Positions 1-11,941 of a stretch of 64,000 bases of DNA are shown in pieces; within the stretch, counting starts at the first letter, position 1, and each line of letters opens with the position of its first letter. Source of the stretch: Adineta steineri (lineage: Eukaryota; Rotifera; Eurotatoria; Adinetida; Adinetidae). The notes beneath the pieces are model-generated. The model ran no database searches and was not told the origin of the DNA. It saw nothing but the letters and a program-made list of their open reading frames with translations. The DNA lies in assembly GCA_905250115.1 (NCBI GenBank), contig CAJNOI010000304.1:1-64000 (forward strand). Direction: 5' to 3'. The position numbers and the translations under genes were made by a program.

Positions 1-47
1 TGTTTATATTGTATTCAACAATTATGTCTTCTTCCAACATTTCGTCC
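1..47 (+). repeat. 47-bp terminal inverted overlap with 40391-40437
   Basis: Every base of 1-47 matches the reverse complement of 40391-40437. One copy starts at the first base of the window and the other at the first base after the N gap, so neither can be extended. This is what two contig ends sharing an assembly-graph overlap look like. Confidence 0.95.
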
Positions 48-1331
48 TTGTCGAATAAATCAAACAATATTTCAAAAAGCTAATGGAATTAATCAAATTC
101 TAGCATTCATTCGTCGATCAAATAAAGATAGACTTCTTCAAGCTAAAGCAATAACAACTATTGCTTATGTTATATTCGGTATATTTAAATAGAATATTTC
201 CCTTAATTAATTTTCTCAATTACAGATCATAAAGAAAATAAAGAAATATTAACAACGGTAGAGGTTAAACAATTATTTATACGTATTGCATCATTACTTA
301 ATGCTGCCGATGAAAATATTCGTATTGAAGCTGGCGCTGGGTATGTAAAATAATATTAATAAGAATCAAAAAAAGATCTTTATTTATTTAGATTAGTTAC
401 TTTTATTTGTAATGATATTAATTATTATACTCTTTGTTCCGAAGAACTATCCCTTGATCCTGAACATTTTCAAGAATTATTAACATCAGAAAATATTCCT
501 GTTCGTTGTAATGCAGCATTTCAAGTAATATTTGAGTTTAAAGTATACAAATATAATTATAGATATTTTTAGATGATTATTGTAATTCGTCTTATAAATG
601 ATAGAACTGCAGCGGAATGGATTGGTCGCGCATTAATGATTTTATTTCGAGTTATTAGTAATAAACGTATTGATGATGAAGAAAAAATTTTACCCACTGA
701 TATTATTGGTCGATTAGCACATATACCTACAGGTTCGTTTTTTTTCAAATAATTAAAATATGATAATTTAATAAAATTATTTAAGGTTTCGGATTACATA
801 AACATTCAGGTTTGAAAATCTGATTCGTATAATTGCATGAAGAATGAATAACAAACTATTTGCATGTTTTTAGTTTCTTCTCCTTGAAAAGTGAAGATTT
901 TGTTTTTTTTCAATTAAATAAAAAGATTTCAATGTTTTTCTTTTTCTTTATTAAATAGGTGTATGTGAAGCAATTATTGCTAGTGATGGTCTTGAACATT
1001 TGATTTCATTATTAAATAGTTCAAATATACTTTTACATGGTAATGCAGCTGTAACTATCGATTGTCTTGTACAACATTCATCAGAAGGACAACGACGATT
1101 ATTAAAACAGTATGTTATTTATTTCTAATTATTCATAGAAATGAAATTTGAATTATTTTGATTAGATGTCGTATCCATACACAATATCTAAATATTTTAC
1201 AAATATATACATGTAGACCATCAGCATTAAGAACAAGAATCGATGAGTTATATTCATCAATTTATAATGAACAAGTACATTTTCCTCCGATTCGAACAAT
1301 ACGACAACGTCGAAGTGTACCAACAACATAA
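1..1331 (+). CDS. ANKAR: ANKAR-like armadillo-repeat protein, 3' half (5' half lies at 40391-42087 on the minus strand)
   Basis: The open frame enters at base 1 without a start codon. Exons are 1-178, 226-340, 392-524, 573-732, 959-1109 and 1166-1331, all with GT-AG introns and consistent phase, ending in TAA. The protein is helical armadillo-type repeat sequence with a basic C-terminal tail containing FPPIRTIRQRRS. The plus-strand paralogue at 42880-46220 ends similarly (YLPPIRQK) and shares four intron positions. Bases 1-47 are the reverse complement of 40391-40437, and the frame at 48 continues the minus-strand exon 40643-40391, so this is the tail of that gene. Joined, the gene would encode about 816 residues. 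ANKAR-type proteins combine ankyrin and armadillo repeats; the cellular role here is unknown. The repeat family is clear; the name ANKAR is by architecture only. Confidence 0.82.
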
Positions 1332-2632
1332 AAAACAAACGCACAATAATGAAATATACAGATTTTTCTTTTATGTATAATAAATAATTTAATTTCTCAG
1401 TGAATTAATGAATAATAAAAAAAAAGATTCTCGCAGATTTAATTGAAATAGACAGTTTCGAATATACCAGCCAAATGATTTCAGTACATAGACAACGAGT
1501 AAAAGATCATGTCTTAATTAAATCTTAAACTAAAGATTTTATGGTATATCGCATGTTAATAATTAAGGAACTGTGTCATTTTAAACATGATATACTCTTT
1601 ATTGTAATAAAAATGAAAGCGGATGAGTAGTGCTGTGTCGAAGATAGTCATTACAATAAACTTTCTCTTATTAAGAATAGAAAAACTACAAAGAAGAAAA
1701 TTTAAATCCATTGTTTTTAGTTTATCGATGAAGCGTGATCAAGTTGGTATTTTCTAAAGTAAAATATAACTAATGCGTCTTAATTATATGATATATCATA
1801 GAACTAAGAACTCATTTCTTATCCTACATTAGAATAGTTTCCAACGAAGGATATCGAATAGTTTTATTTTAAGACAATTTCTTCATTACTTTGTTCAAAA
1901 ATTACCAAATACTTGAATAACTCATTAGAAAAACATGTAGTGTATCTATTTAACACGACATTTAAAAACATCAATCTAGTCATTTTCTAAAGCCGCGTTA
2001 CCAGTTGTTTTCTTTTTAAAAATACTTTTTGTACTAACAAAAGTATACCAAATAAATTCTGTAATGCTATTCGACTAGAATCAATTAGTTTTTTCTTTTT
2101 TGCACCCTCTCATTTATTAATTAAAATATTAACGCTATTCTGTTTCATCTTTTTTATTTAAAATCGATGTCGTATTTTTATTTTTCCCGTTCTAAATATA
2201 TAAGCAAATACGTCCTTTAAGTATTAGTCAGACACTATTATATGCGCTACGTTAATCTTTGGAAAATTATTTACCATTATAAGAATATTTTTTTTTATGA
2301 TCTCTTAGTATTATAATACATAAAATTTAAGATGGATAAGTTGTATCTTGATATTAGTAGACTGATTTACCTTTTGCTTTTGTAACTTGTAATTAACTCA
2401 CACTAGTTAGAAAAAGAATTCTTTGAATTTATCCTACATATTATTGTAAATGCAATAATAAGTAGTTATGGATCTCTTCGTTTTATCTCACACTCGTATC
2501 CTATAGTTAGCATTCCTTCGCATAATATATACATTATAAGTGAGAGATATTTAAGACTTATTAACATGTTCTGATATAAGTAATTCTATCTTCATTTCAT
2601 TCTTCAGAGTAAAATATTCTTATTTCGATAAT
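1332..2632. other. Intergenic, no gene seen
   Basis: AT-rich stretch between the ANKAR-like 3' end and the first receptor gene. An AATAAA-type signal near 1378 could serve the upstream gene. No ORF with coding character or splice structure was found on either strand. Confidence 0.6.
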
Positions 2633-3687
2633 ATGTCTTCATCAAATGCTACCATTTTGAATGAAATTAATACACTTAATCGTTTAAGTAGTCAACTTAC
2701 TATTTGGGGGGATGTCGTATTCTTTATATTTGGCATTAGTGGTAATTTATTAAATATTTATGTTTTTACACAACGATCTTTAAGAAGAAATCCATGTGCA
2801 ATGTATTTTCTATCATCAACAATAGCATGCTCTATATTTTATTTTGTTAGTATGCCTTTTCGAATACTTCAATATGGATTCAATATTGATCCAACTTATT
2901 ATTTATTGGGATTTTGTAAAATAGAATATTATATCACATTTCCAACGAGGTAAGATATTTTAATCAAAGTTTCATTTTTGTTTCAAATATATATATTATT
3001 AGAGCATTAGCATCGTGGTTTCTTGTTCTTGCTTGTATAGATCGGTAAGCAAATTTGTAAATATTAGATTTTATTTAAATTATTTTCATTTCTTTTAGAT
3101 TTCTACGCAGTTCACCCAATATTACTTATCGACAATGGAGTAGTTTTAAAGTTGCTTCCTATACAATTCCAATTACGATTCTATTAGTTTTTATAGGTTA
3201 TATACATATACCTATTTTTTATACAATCAATGGAATTCCACCTATATGTGCTGGTCAACCGGGTTTTTATAGAATATTTCTTGGTTTTTGGCATGTAATT
3301 ATTTATGGGTCAGGACCCCCCTTTCTTATGTTTGTCTTTTCTGTTCTTACTATTCGACATGTTAAACATCGAAGAATAGCTCCTTCTATAAATCAAGCAA
3401 ATCAAGCTGAAAGGACTTTGTATAAAGAAAAAGGTTTGCTTCGTATGGCTTTAGTTCAATGTTTATGTATTGGTTTAACTACAACTTTATTTTCAATTAG
3501 TCAGCTATATGTTTCAATAACAACAGGTTATTCGAAAAGTAATCTTCAATTAGCAAAAGAGAATTTATTTCTAGTACTTGGTGGACTTATTTCAACCGGT
3601 GGTCATGGTACAACATTCTATTTATATACAGCAACAAGTCGAATGTTTAGACAACATTTATTTCATGGACGTCATGCAAGGTTATAG
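2633..3687 (+). CDS. 7TM G-protein-coupled receptor (rhodopsin-like), array copy 1
   Basis: Three exons (2633-2949, 3003-3044, 3099-3687) give 315 residues. The second exon is only 42 nt and the two introns are about 53 bp. Seven hydrophobic segments are visible. TM1 carries GNLLNIYVF; a cysteine opens TM3 (GFCKIEY) and another sits in extracellular loop 2 (PPICAGQ), the usual disulphide pair. TM3 ends in CIDRF, a DRY-like motif split by intron 2. Asn residues near the N-terminus (N5) fit glycosylation. The ligand is unknown; divergent expanded receptors of this kind are often chemosensory or peptide receptors. It shares exon structure with the genes at 6411 and 11942 but is much more diverged from them than they are from each other. 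Confidence 0.85.
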
Positions 3688-3771
3688 AAAGAAAAGATGA
3701 TATAGAATAGTAGTTCTTATAAATCTACTTCATTGCATATATCAACTAACCTTTTTTGACAATAAATTATC

Positions 3772-6410
3772 TTGATATTTTTGTTAGTCATATTCAATTA
3801 ACATGATCTGTCATAGGTTATGCATAAAATATATCAAAATTAAAGAACTGTTTTTTTGTTTTTAACTGACTAAACTTTCTGTTGATCGTGGCTTTGAGTA
3901 GAATATGACTGAACGAGAAAATTATCCTGTGCAACGACTCATCACAATCAGATACTTCTATAGCTTATCTCGACTTGAAAAAATATTTCTTTCTAAAACT
4001 GAATCGATTTTGATGACACTCTTATTGTATCATTCTGATCTTTGAATATTTTCAGTAATTATTAAAAATAGTTTGATTACTTTTTTATTTATAATAAATC
4101 AAATTTGACAAAAAAACAAATAAAATATTTATAGTTCTTGTACATGGTCGAATAATACTTAGAAATGTTGTACTTTTGGATGAAATAATTATACTGTTAA
4201 GACATGGAAGATGATAGCTTGCTTGGTAATGACTGAACTTTTTCTAAGTTACAATCTCAATGTTGAACCGAACAATAAGTATTGTAAGGCAATACTCTCT
4301 ACCAATAGAAAGCAGCGTGTAGGTGTGGCTATCATATGCGTTTCATAAATCTGAAAACTGCCAATTAAAAGATAAACACTTACTTAGCGAGATAAATAAT
4401 TCTGAGTACTCGTTGTATTGTTTATTGCGCTAACAAATGTGAATGTTCTTCTCTAGAAATTAATTTTATTTTTACAGGTGAAAAGTACGATTTTTATAAT
4501 ACTAGCATTCTATGCTTGAGATTAGTATAGAAACTGCGTCTTTCATCGACATCAATTGAAAATCGGGTTTACTCATCAAAATCCGCCAGATGTAACATGT
4601 AAATACAAATGATTTAGGCATACACCAGCAGATACTTTTGTATTACTTTCTGCGAAAGAAAAATAATTAAGCTTATTTATTGTACTTAGAATTCAATGAG
4701 TATACAGTACCAAATCATAAATAATCTCAAAGTTAAAAACCTTACGAAGAGATTCTTAAGAAAAACGAAGATTTTATATTTAAGAATTGTAAATATAACA
4801 GGTAAGATGCTAACAAATTTACTTTTTCCTTCAAGTCATTTTTTCTCGTTTTCTTTTTATAACAGAAATAATTCATGCTAACTAAAAAATATAATTGATA
4901 AATGAGCATATGAAACTGTTTCATGTGTAAATTAAAAGTAATATCATTAGCTCATCAGTAATATGAAATTTAACGGTCGAATTCAATCAATGAAGATATT
5001 TGCAATATACGACCTACCATCACATGAATTTATTTTGTTGTAGAAAAAAAAGACAACAAATCACTTGAAGGAAGAAGTAAATTTGTTATGAACACTTAAC
5101 AATAAAGAAATCTTTTCATCACAAGTGATTTTGTCATATTCAGTAGATTACCAGAAAAGAGATAAATATATTTGTTAACATATTACATGATACATTTACA
5201 GTTCTTAAACATAAAATATCCGTTTTTCTTAAGAATCTTTTCGTAAGGTTTTTAGCTTTGAGATTATTTATGAGTTGTTACTGTGTACACATTGACTTCT
5301 AAATATAATAAATAAACTTAATTACTTTTCTTTCACAGACAGTAATGAAAATGTGTCTGCTCGTGTACGTCAGAGGGATTTCCATTTATATGCCATATCC
5401 GGCAGCTTTTGATGAGTTAAACTCATTTTCAATTAATGATCATGAAAGACGCAATTTCTATAGCAGCCTCAAGCATATAATGCTCATATTATTATTATAA
5501 AAATTGTTTTTTTACCTGTAAAAATATAATTAATATCTACAGAGGGACTTTCACATTTAATAGTGCCACAAGAAATTCAACGAATACTGAGAATTATTTA
5601 TTTCACTAAGTAAGTATTTATGTTTTAATTGATAATTTTACATTTATAAAATACATATAATATCCACACATCATGGCAGAACTAGAAATAGCATTTTAAC
5701 TTTATAAAAAGCAAAGCTATAGTAATTATAGCATAAAATCACAGAGAATCTTTGAGCTTCGTTTTATCATCAGGGAGAGAAGATTTGGAGAAAATAACGA
5801 TATTTTATAAACTGAACAAAGGTTATCATAGTCAAAGAATCTGAATCTCTAATTGGTTTTTTGAAGTTAATGGACTTGATATTTGCAGTAATGAAAAGAT
5901 TTTTCGATAAACGCTAATCAAAGACTTTTGGGCTCACAGATAAAGTTGACAATTTATTTTATGAATAGATTAACTTATTGGTAGTTCAAATAGCAGTATG
6001 CACATGGATACGATAAAAATTTTAATTTTGAAAATCGGTTCACAAGAATCGAAGCTGTGATAAAGACGCTTCATATCCGAATCATACGATTTCCTAGATA
6101 AAGTTTGGTAAAGAACTAGAAAGGTTAATTTAATAAATGACAAGTATATAAGTTAAACGTAAAATAGATGAACAATCTGTCAGTATCTTTACCATAAAAT
6201 CCAGATCAGTTTCTTGGTAGAGGATGACTTTCACAGAGATCCTCTTCCTATTTTTGTTAGTCGGTTATGATCTCCTACATGATTTTCTTCATTATATTAT
6301 CGATATCATAATCTGCATCATTTAATCCTCTCTCTTCTTCTCACACATGTTATCTACAAGGAGACGATTATTTCAAGTATTTTTTAGTACACCATATATT
6401 CAACAGCAAA
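3772..6410. repeat. Intergenic segment of tandem unit 1
   Basis: This stretch matches 8994-11941 over most of its length, and its first part also matches 14351-14600. Shared landmarks include AACATGATSTGTCAT near the left end and a conserved approximately 700-bp block directly upstream of the next receptor ATG. Unit 2 has about 120 bp (near 11393-11512) that is missing here near 5993. No gene was seen in it apart from the palindromic element. Confidence 0.85.
4329..5672. mobile_element. Foldback palindromic element, copy 1 (long inverted repeat)
   Basis: The left arm (from about 4329) and the right arm (to about 5672) are imperfect inverted copies of roughly 600 bp around a centre near 4900-5030. 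Paired landmarks are GTGTGG at the left tip with CCACAC at the right tip, AATAATTCTGAGTACTC with its counterpart near 5590, and TCTTAAGAAAAACG near 4753 with its counterpart near 5225. No transposase ORF lies between the arms. It resembles a foldback transposon or long-TIR MITE; target-site duplications could not be fixed by eye. Edges are approximate. Confidence 0.75.
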
Positions 6411-8302
6411 ATGTCATCTTCGGGTACAAACACTACTAGTAGTAATGTCGATGCTATCAATGCTCTCCAACACAGTAAAATTCTGTTTATTAAAGTTTGG
6501 TGTTTCACAATGATTTCTTGTGGTTTTGTCGGCCATACATTAAGCATTTATGTGTTTACACGTCGATCACTTTATTCAAATCCATGTGCACGGTATTTTT
6601 TGGCGTCGGCAATGATTGGTATGGCTGTTGTCGTTATTTCTGTACCTCTGCGACTTCTTCAAGCGGGATATAATATTGATGCTTTTGTGAGCTCGGCTGC
6701 AATATGCGGAATTCTAACTTGGTTTTTGAATTCAATCAAGTAATAAAGATGTCTATAGAAAATAAAAATGAATGTGTTTTCTGTGTTGTTTTAGAGCTTT
6801 ACCATCATGGATTATCGTACTTGCTTGTGCCGATCGGTTAGTATTACAATCGATTAACTAAAATAACTTGATATTCTAAGCATTACATACAATCCTAACT
6901 TGAATGCTTTTATCTCAACTAAGAGTCATGGTATCGATGTGGGTGTGGGCGTGGATGTGGATAGTCTCTCTCACTTGCACACACACCGCACCCCTAAGAG
7001 TAGACAATGAATCACAAATCGCTACTAAATGATTCATTTATAGACTATAACTAAGTTTTTAATGTTATTATATAAATATGAGCAGTTTGTTTCTTGCTAA
7101 TATTGGCATTACATCACTACAAATCATTATTTGTCGTCATACAGAAAATAGTGAAATTCCAGAGAGGAAAGAATAAAAAATTATGCCGTATAGAAGACAC
7201 CTATCGTGATAAACACAATTAGTTTGATCGCACTGAAGTAGAATAAAAAAGGGTGTATTATATGAAAATTAAATAGAACGTGTAAAACAGTTAATAGAAA
7301 CTCATTTTATCTTCACTAATGACAACTCGACCAATAATTTTTTCTTAATTTATGGTTTGACTGCATTCGACTATCTCTAACAAATAAGTTCGAGTTCGAC
7401 TTGGTTAGTGACTTATTGTGTTTTCTAAAACAATAGTACCATGCGAAACCAGAAGTTCCTCAATTGATAAACACAATTCTGAAGTCATTTTTTTGTTTTA
7501 TATGCAACTAATATTTTTAAAAGAATAGTCTCTGTAGAACTTAAACAATAACATTTATTAGTCAGTTTAAAAACAATTTTGACTCAATTTATTAAAAATT
7601 CCATTTATCTTACACAGGTTTTTCTGCAGCTCACAGTCTACTACCATTCGTGCATGGAGTAGTATTCGTGTTGTTATTCCTGCTGTTTCCCTCACGATTG
7701 TGATTGTTGGTCTCACTTACATACATGTTGTCTTCTATACTCGACTGAGCGCGGCACCATCATGCGGCTACCTTCCAGGAACCTATACAATATTTCTCGG
7801 CATTTTTAATTTATTTCTATTCAGTACCGGTCCACCTATCGGTATGCTTACGTTTGGATTACTCACCATTCGGAATATTCGCCGATCGGTGAAACGAGTT
7901 GTACCAAATAGCAATCTTTCTCAAACTCAAAACGAAACGCGACAACGTCAAAAGGCAACAGATCGACAATTGATTCAAATGATGATCGTTCAATGTATTT
8001 TTTATACTTTGACAACAACTCCCAACTCGGTCTATTTTATTTACTCTTCGGCAATAAGTAATAATGTGGCGAATGCTCTTCAAACGGCCAGATTGAGTTT
8101 GGCTTCGAATATAGTCGCCAATATCACCCTTAGTGGTGCATGCTTGAGTTTTTACCTTTTTACATTTTCAAGTAGGTTATTTCGTCGTGAACTCATGCAT
8201 TTATTTCGTTGTCAACGGGGAACGATACGTCCAATTACCATCATTAGAAGCAATCGAGCACAAAATGCTGCAACGATTCCGTTGTCACAACTAAACAGAT
8301 GA
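6411..8302 (+). CDS. 7TM G-protein-coupled receptor, array copy 2
   Basis: Three exons (6411-6739, 6795-6836, 7618-8302) encode 351 residues. Intron 1 is 55 bp but intron 2 is 781 bp, against 54 bp at the same site in the 2633 gene, so this intron has expanded. TM1 contains GHTLSIYVF; cysteines in AAICGIL and APSCGYL form the expected TM3-loop 2 pair. TM3 ends in CADRF, with the arginine codon split CG|G across intron 2. The start is the ATG followed by SSSG; an in-frame stop lies upstream. The tail is basic (RCQRGTIRPITI). Its near-identical tandem copy is at 11942, offset 5531 bp. Ligand and coupling are unknown. Confidence 0.87.
6935..6960 (+). repeat. Short TGTGGG-type G-rich tract in receptor intron
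   Basis: Two tandem TGTGGG units followed by degenerate CGTGG/ATGTGG lie in intron 2 of the second receptor. C-rich matter (CACACACACCGCACCCC) follows about 20 bp on. The hexamer matches the telomere repeat reported for bdelloids, but two perfect units can arise by chance. Confidence 0.5.
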
Positions 8303-8993
8303 CTACTAATCATTAGGTTCAGTTAGTAGTAATATTAATCTAGAGTGCTTTGTGAACAACCGGAAGTACCAATTTAATACTAGCAGATGTTATGTATAAA
8401 GATGAAGGTAAAAAATGCGTGTATTTCTACCCTTCTTCGTGTTTTTTTGTACTTCTAGTCAACGAAGTATTTTATTTATTTGTATGTAAATGTTGTTGTG
8501 ATGGATTTGCTGGTCTTCACATCAATTCTCTTTTCTCATCTTCTCTATGAATGTTGTTACTGTGCGTACTATTGATGTTAGTTACATATATATAGTTACT
8601 CTCGATTTCATCGTTGTTAAGTTTAGTTCAGTAGATCGTATTTCGATTGTTTTTCTGTTCATATGCGTTTCTCTCTTTTTTGTTTGTATTTTTTTTTTGT
8701 TGTCGATTTTACTGTTGTTTCAAAAATAAACGTTTGAATTCGAACACATGTGTTATCGTTTCAAAAATACACTCACATCTGGAAAAACCTGTTGCCAGTT
8801 GACAGAAATGGTTAAGTTGACAATCAACTAAACGAGACAAAAACTGGTAAAGGGTCGACTGGGTTTGATCGATTGTATTTAGTTCTGTTTTAAGATGAAG
8901 TTATAGATCAAATGGGAATTACTTGTGAATAAATCTAAATGATAATGGGTATGGGTGTGGATGGATGTTCATTAGTTATCAAGACCCACACCC
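8303..8993. other. 3' flank of receptor copy 2
   Basis: The first 500 bp is nearly the same as 13836-14340, so it belongs to the duplicated unit and probably holds the 3' UTR (AATAAA near 8724). At about 8943-8992 there is a small inverted pair, GGGTGTGG and CCCACACCCT. A segment of about 190 bp (roughly 8825-9020) is absent from the third unit. No coding sequence seen. Confidence 0.6.
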
Positions 8994-11941
8994 TCAAGAT
9001 ATTTTTGTCAGTCATGTTCAATTAGCATGATGTGTCATAGGTTATGCATAGAATATATCAAGATTAAGAAATTGTTTTTTTTTCTAACTGACTAAACGTT
9101 CTGTAGATCATAGCTTCCATTAGAATGCGACTGAACGAGAAAATATTCCGTGAAACGTCTCATCACAATTAGATACTTCTATAGCTTATCTCGACTTGAA
9201 AAAATATTTCTTTCTAAAACTGAATCGATCTTCATGACACTCTTATTGTATCATTCTGATCTTTGAATATTTTCAGTAATTATCAAAAATAGTTTGATTA
9301 TTTTTTTATTTATAATAAATCAAATTTGACAAAAAAAAAACAAATCAAATATTTATAGTTCTTGTAAATGATCGAATAGTACTTAGAAATATTGTATTTT
9401 TGGATGAAATAATTGTACTGTTAAGACATGGTAGATGATGGGTTGCTTGGTAATGACTGAAATTATCCACGTTACAATCTCAATGTTGAACCGAACAATA
9501 AGAATTGATTGGAAATACTCTCTACGAATAGAAAGCAGGGTATGAGTGTGGATATTATATGTACTTTATAAATCTAAAAGTTCTCAATCAAAACATGAAC
9601 AGTTAGTGAAATAAATAATTCTGAGTACCTGCTGAATTTCTTGTTGCACTATCAAATGTGAAAGTTCTTCCCTAGATATTAATTCTATTTTTATTGATGA
9701 AAAAAAGAATTTTTATAATAATATTAGCATTCTATGCTTGAGGATGGTAAAGAAACTGCGTCGTCTATCGACATTAATTGAAAATCGGTTTAATTTATGA
9801 AAAGCCGCTAGATATGTCCTTAAAATGCAAATCCTTCTAACATACACCAGCAAGTACTTTTTCAATACCATCTGCGAAAGAAAAAGAATTAAGTTTATTT
9901 ATTGTATTTTTGGAATTCGATAAGATGACAGTAACAACTCATAAGTAATCTTAAAACTAAAAAGCTCATGAAGAGATTCTTAAGAAAAAGATATTTTATA
10001 TTTAAGAATTGCAAATATAACATGCAAGATGCTAACAAATATATTTATCTCTTTTCTGATAATTTACTGAATATGATGTAATCACTTGTGATGGGAAGAT
10101 TTCTTTGCTCTTAGATTATCATAACAAATTTACTTCTTCTTTCATGCTAAATGAAAAACATTATTGATAAATAAACATATAAAACTATTTCATATGTAAA
10201 TTAAAACTAACATCATGAATTCATTCGTAATATGAAATCTAAATGTCGAATTCAATCAATGAAGACGTTTTCAGATATTGCGGCAATTATCTATTTAATT
10301 CAGATACTTTCAAAAGACATCTTGTTTGTCATTTTGTGGCACTTTCACTGAGAGTATCCTACAATGACAGGTCGTATACTGCGAATATCCGAAAACGTCT
10401 TCATTGATTGAATTCGACCGTTAAATTTCATATTACTGATGAGGTAATGATAATACCTTTAATTTGCATATGGAACAGTTTTATATTTTTATTTATCAAT
10501 AATACTTTTCATCTAACATAAATTTATTTTGTTGTAGAAAGAAAAAGACAAAAAATGACTTGAAGGGAAAAGTAAATTTGCTATCATCTTACATGTTACA
10601 TTTACAATTCTTAAATATAAAATATCCGTTTTCCTTATGAATCTCTTCGTAAGGGTTTTAATTTTAAGATTATTCATGAGTTCTTACTGTCTTCTCCTTG
10701 AATCCTAAGTACAATAAATAAACTTAATTGTTTTTCTTTCACAGAAAGTAATAAAAAAAGTACCTGACCGTGTATTTCAGAAGGATTTGCATTTTAATGT
10801 CACATCTGGCGGCTTTTGATAAATTAAACCGATTTTCAATTAATATCGATGAACGACGCAGTTTCTTTACCATCCTCAAGCATAGAATGCTAATATTATA
10901 AAAATTATCCTTTTCACCTGTAAAAATGAAATTAATATCTAGAGAAGAACTTTCACATTTGATAGTGCAACAAGAAATTCAGCAGGTACTCAGAATTATT
11001 TATTTCACTAAGTAAGTATTTATCTTTTAATTGGCAATTTTCAGATTTCTAAAACACATATAATACCCACACATCAGGGCAGAATTACAAATAGCACTTT
11101 CACTTCATAAAAAGAAAAGTTAGAGTAGTTATAGTATGAAATAACTGAGAATCTTTGAGCTTCATTTTGTCATCAGGGAGAGAAGATTGAGAGAAAATAA
11201 CGATATTTTATAAACTGAACAAAGATTATCATTGTCAAAGAATCTGAATCTCTAATTGATTTTTTGAAGTTGATCGACTTGATATTTATAGTAAAGAAAA
11301 GGTTTTTCTATAAACTTTAATCAAAAACTTTTGACCTCACAGACAAAAGTTGATAGTTTATTTTATGAATAGATTAACATATCAGTAGTTTAAATCTTTG
11401 CACAGAAAAACTAGTTTGTGTTTCGATGAATCATAAAAAATCGAGTTTTTTCACATTGGATACGAATATCTCGACCGATTAATGCTCTAAAGACTGGAAG
11501 TTCATCCAGAAGTATGCACATGGATACGATAAAAATATTAATTTTCAAAATCGGTTCACAAGAACCGAAGCTGTAATAAACACACTTCATATACAAATCA
11601 TACGATTTCCTACATGAAGTTTGATAAAGAACTAGACAGGTTAATTTAATAAATGACAAGTATATAAGTTAAATGTAAAATAAATGAACAATCTGTCAGT
11701 ATCTTTACCATAAGATCCAGATCAGTTTCTTGGTAGAGGATGACTTTCACATAGATCCTTTTCCTGCTTTTTTTAGTCGGTTATGATCACTCAGATGATC
11801 TTCTTCATCATATTATTGATATCATATTCGGTATCATTTACTCCTTTCTCTTTCTTAATTCTCTCTTCTTCTCGCACGTGTTATTTATACGGAGACGATT
11901 ATTTCGACTATTTTTTAGTACACCATATATTCAACAGCAAA
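8994..11941. repeat. Intergenic segment of tandem unit 2
   Basis: Matches 3772-6410 along most of its length, including the palindromic element and the block upstream of the receptor start. No gene found. Confidence 0.85.
9545..11075. mobile_element. Foldback palindromic element, copy 2
   Basis: Same design as the element at 4329-5672, with arms of roughly 600-700 bp and the same tips (GTGTGG ... CCACAC). The centre holds an extra piece, and the arms there become perfect for 28 nt (10245-10272 against 10391-10418). The CTTGAGGATGGTAAAGAAAC block near 9739 has its inverse near 10870. There is no ORF for a transposase, so it would be non-autonomous if mobile. Its presence at the same place in both units shows it was there before the duplication or was copied with it. 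Confidence 0.78.

Noticed and set aside
11783-11941. Upstream ATG extending receptor copy 3 by 53 residues
   Set aside because: The homologous sequence in copy 2 has an in-frame stop, and the ATG at 11942 aligns with the copy 2 start.
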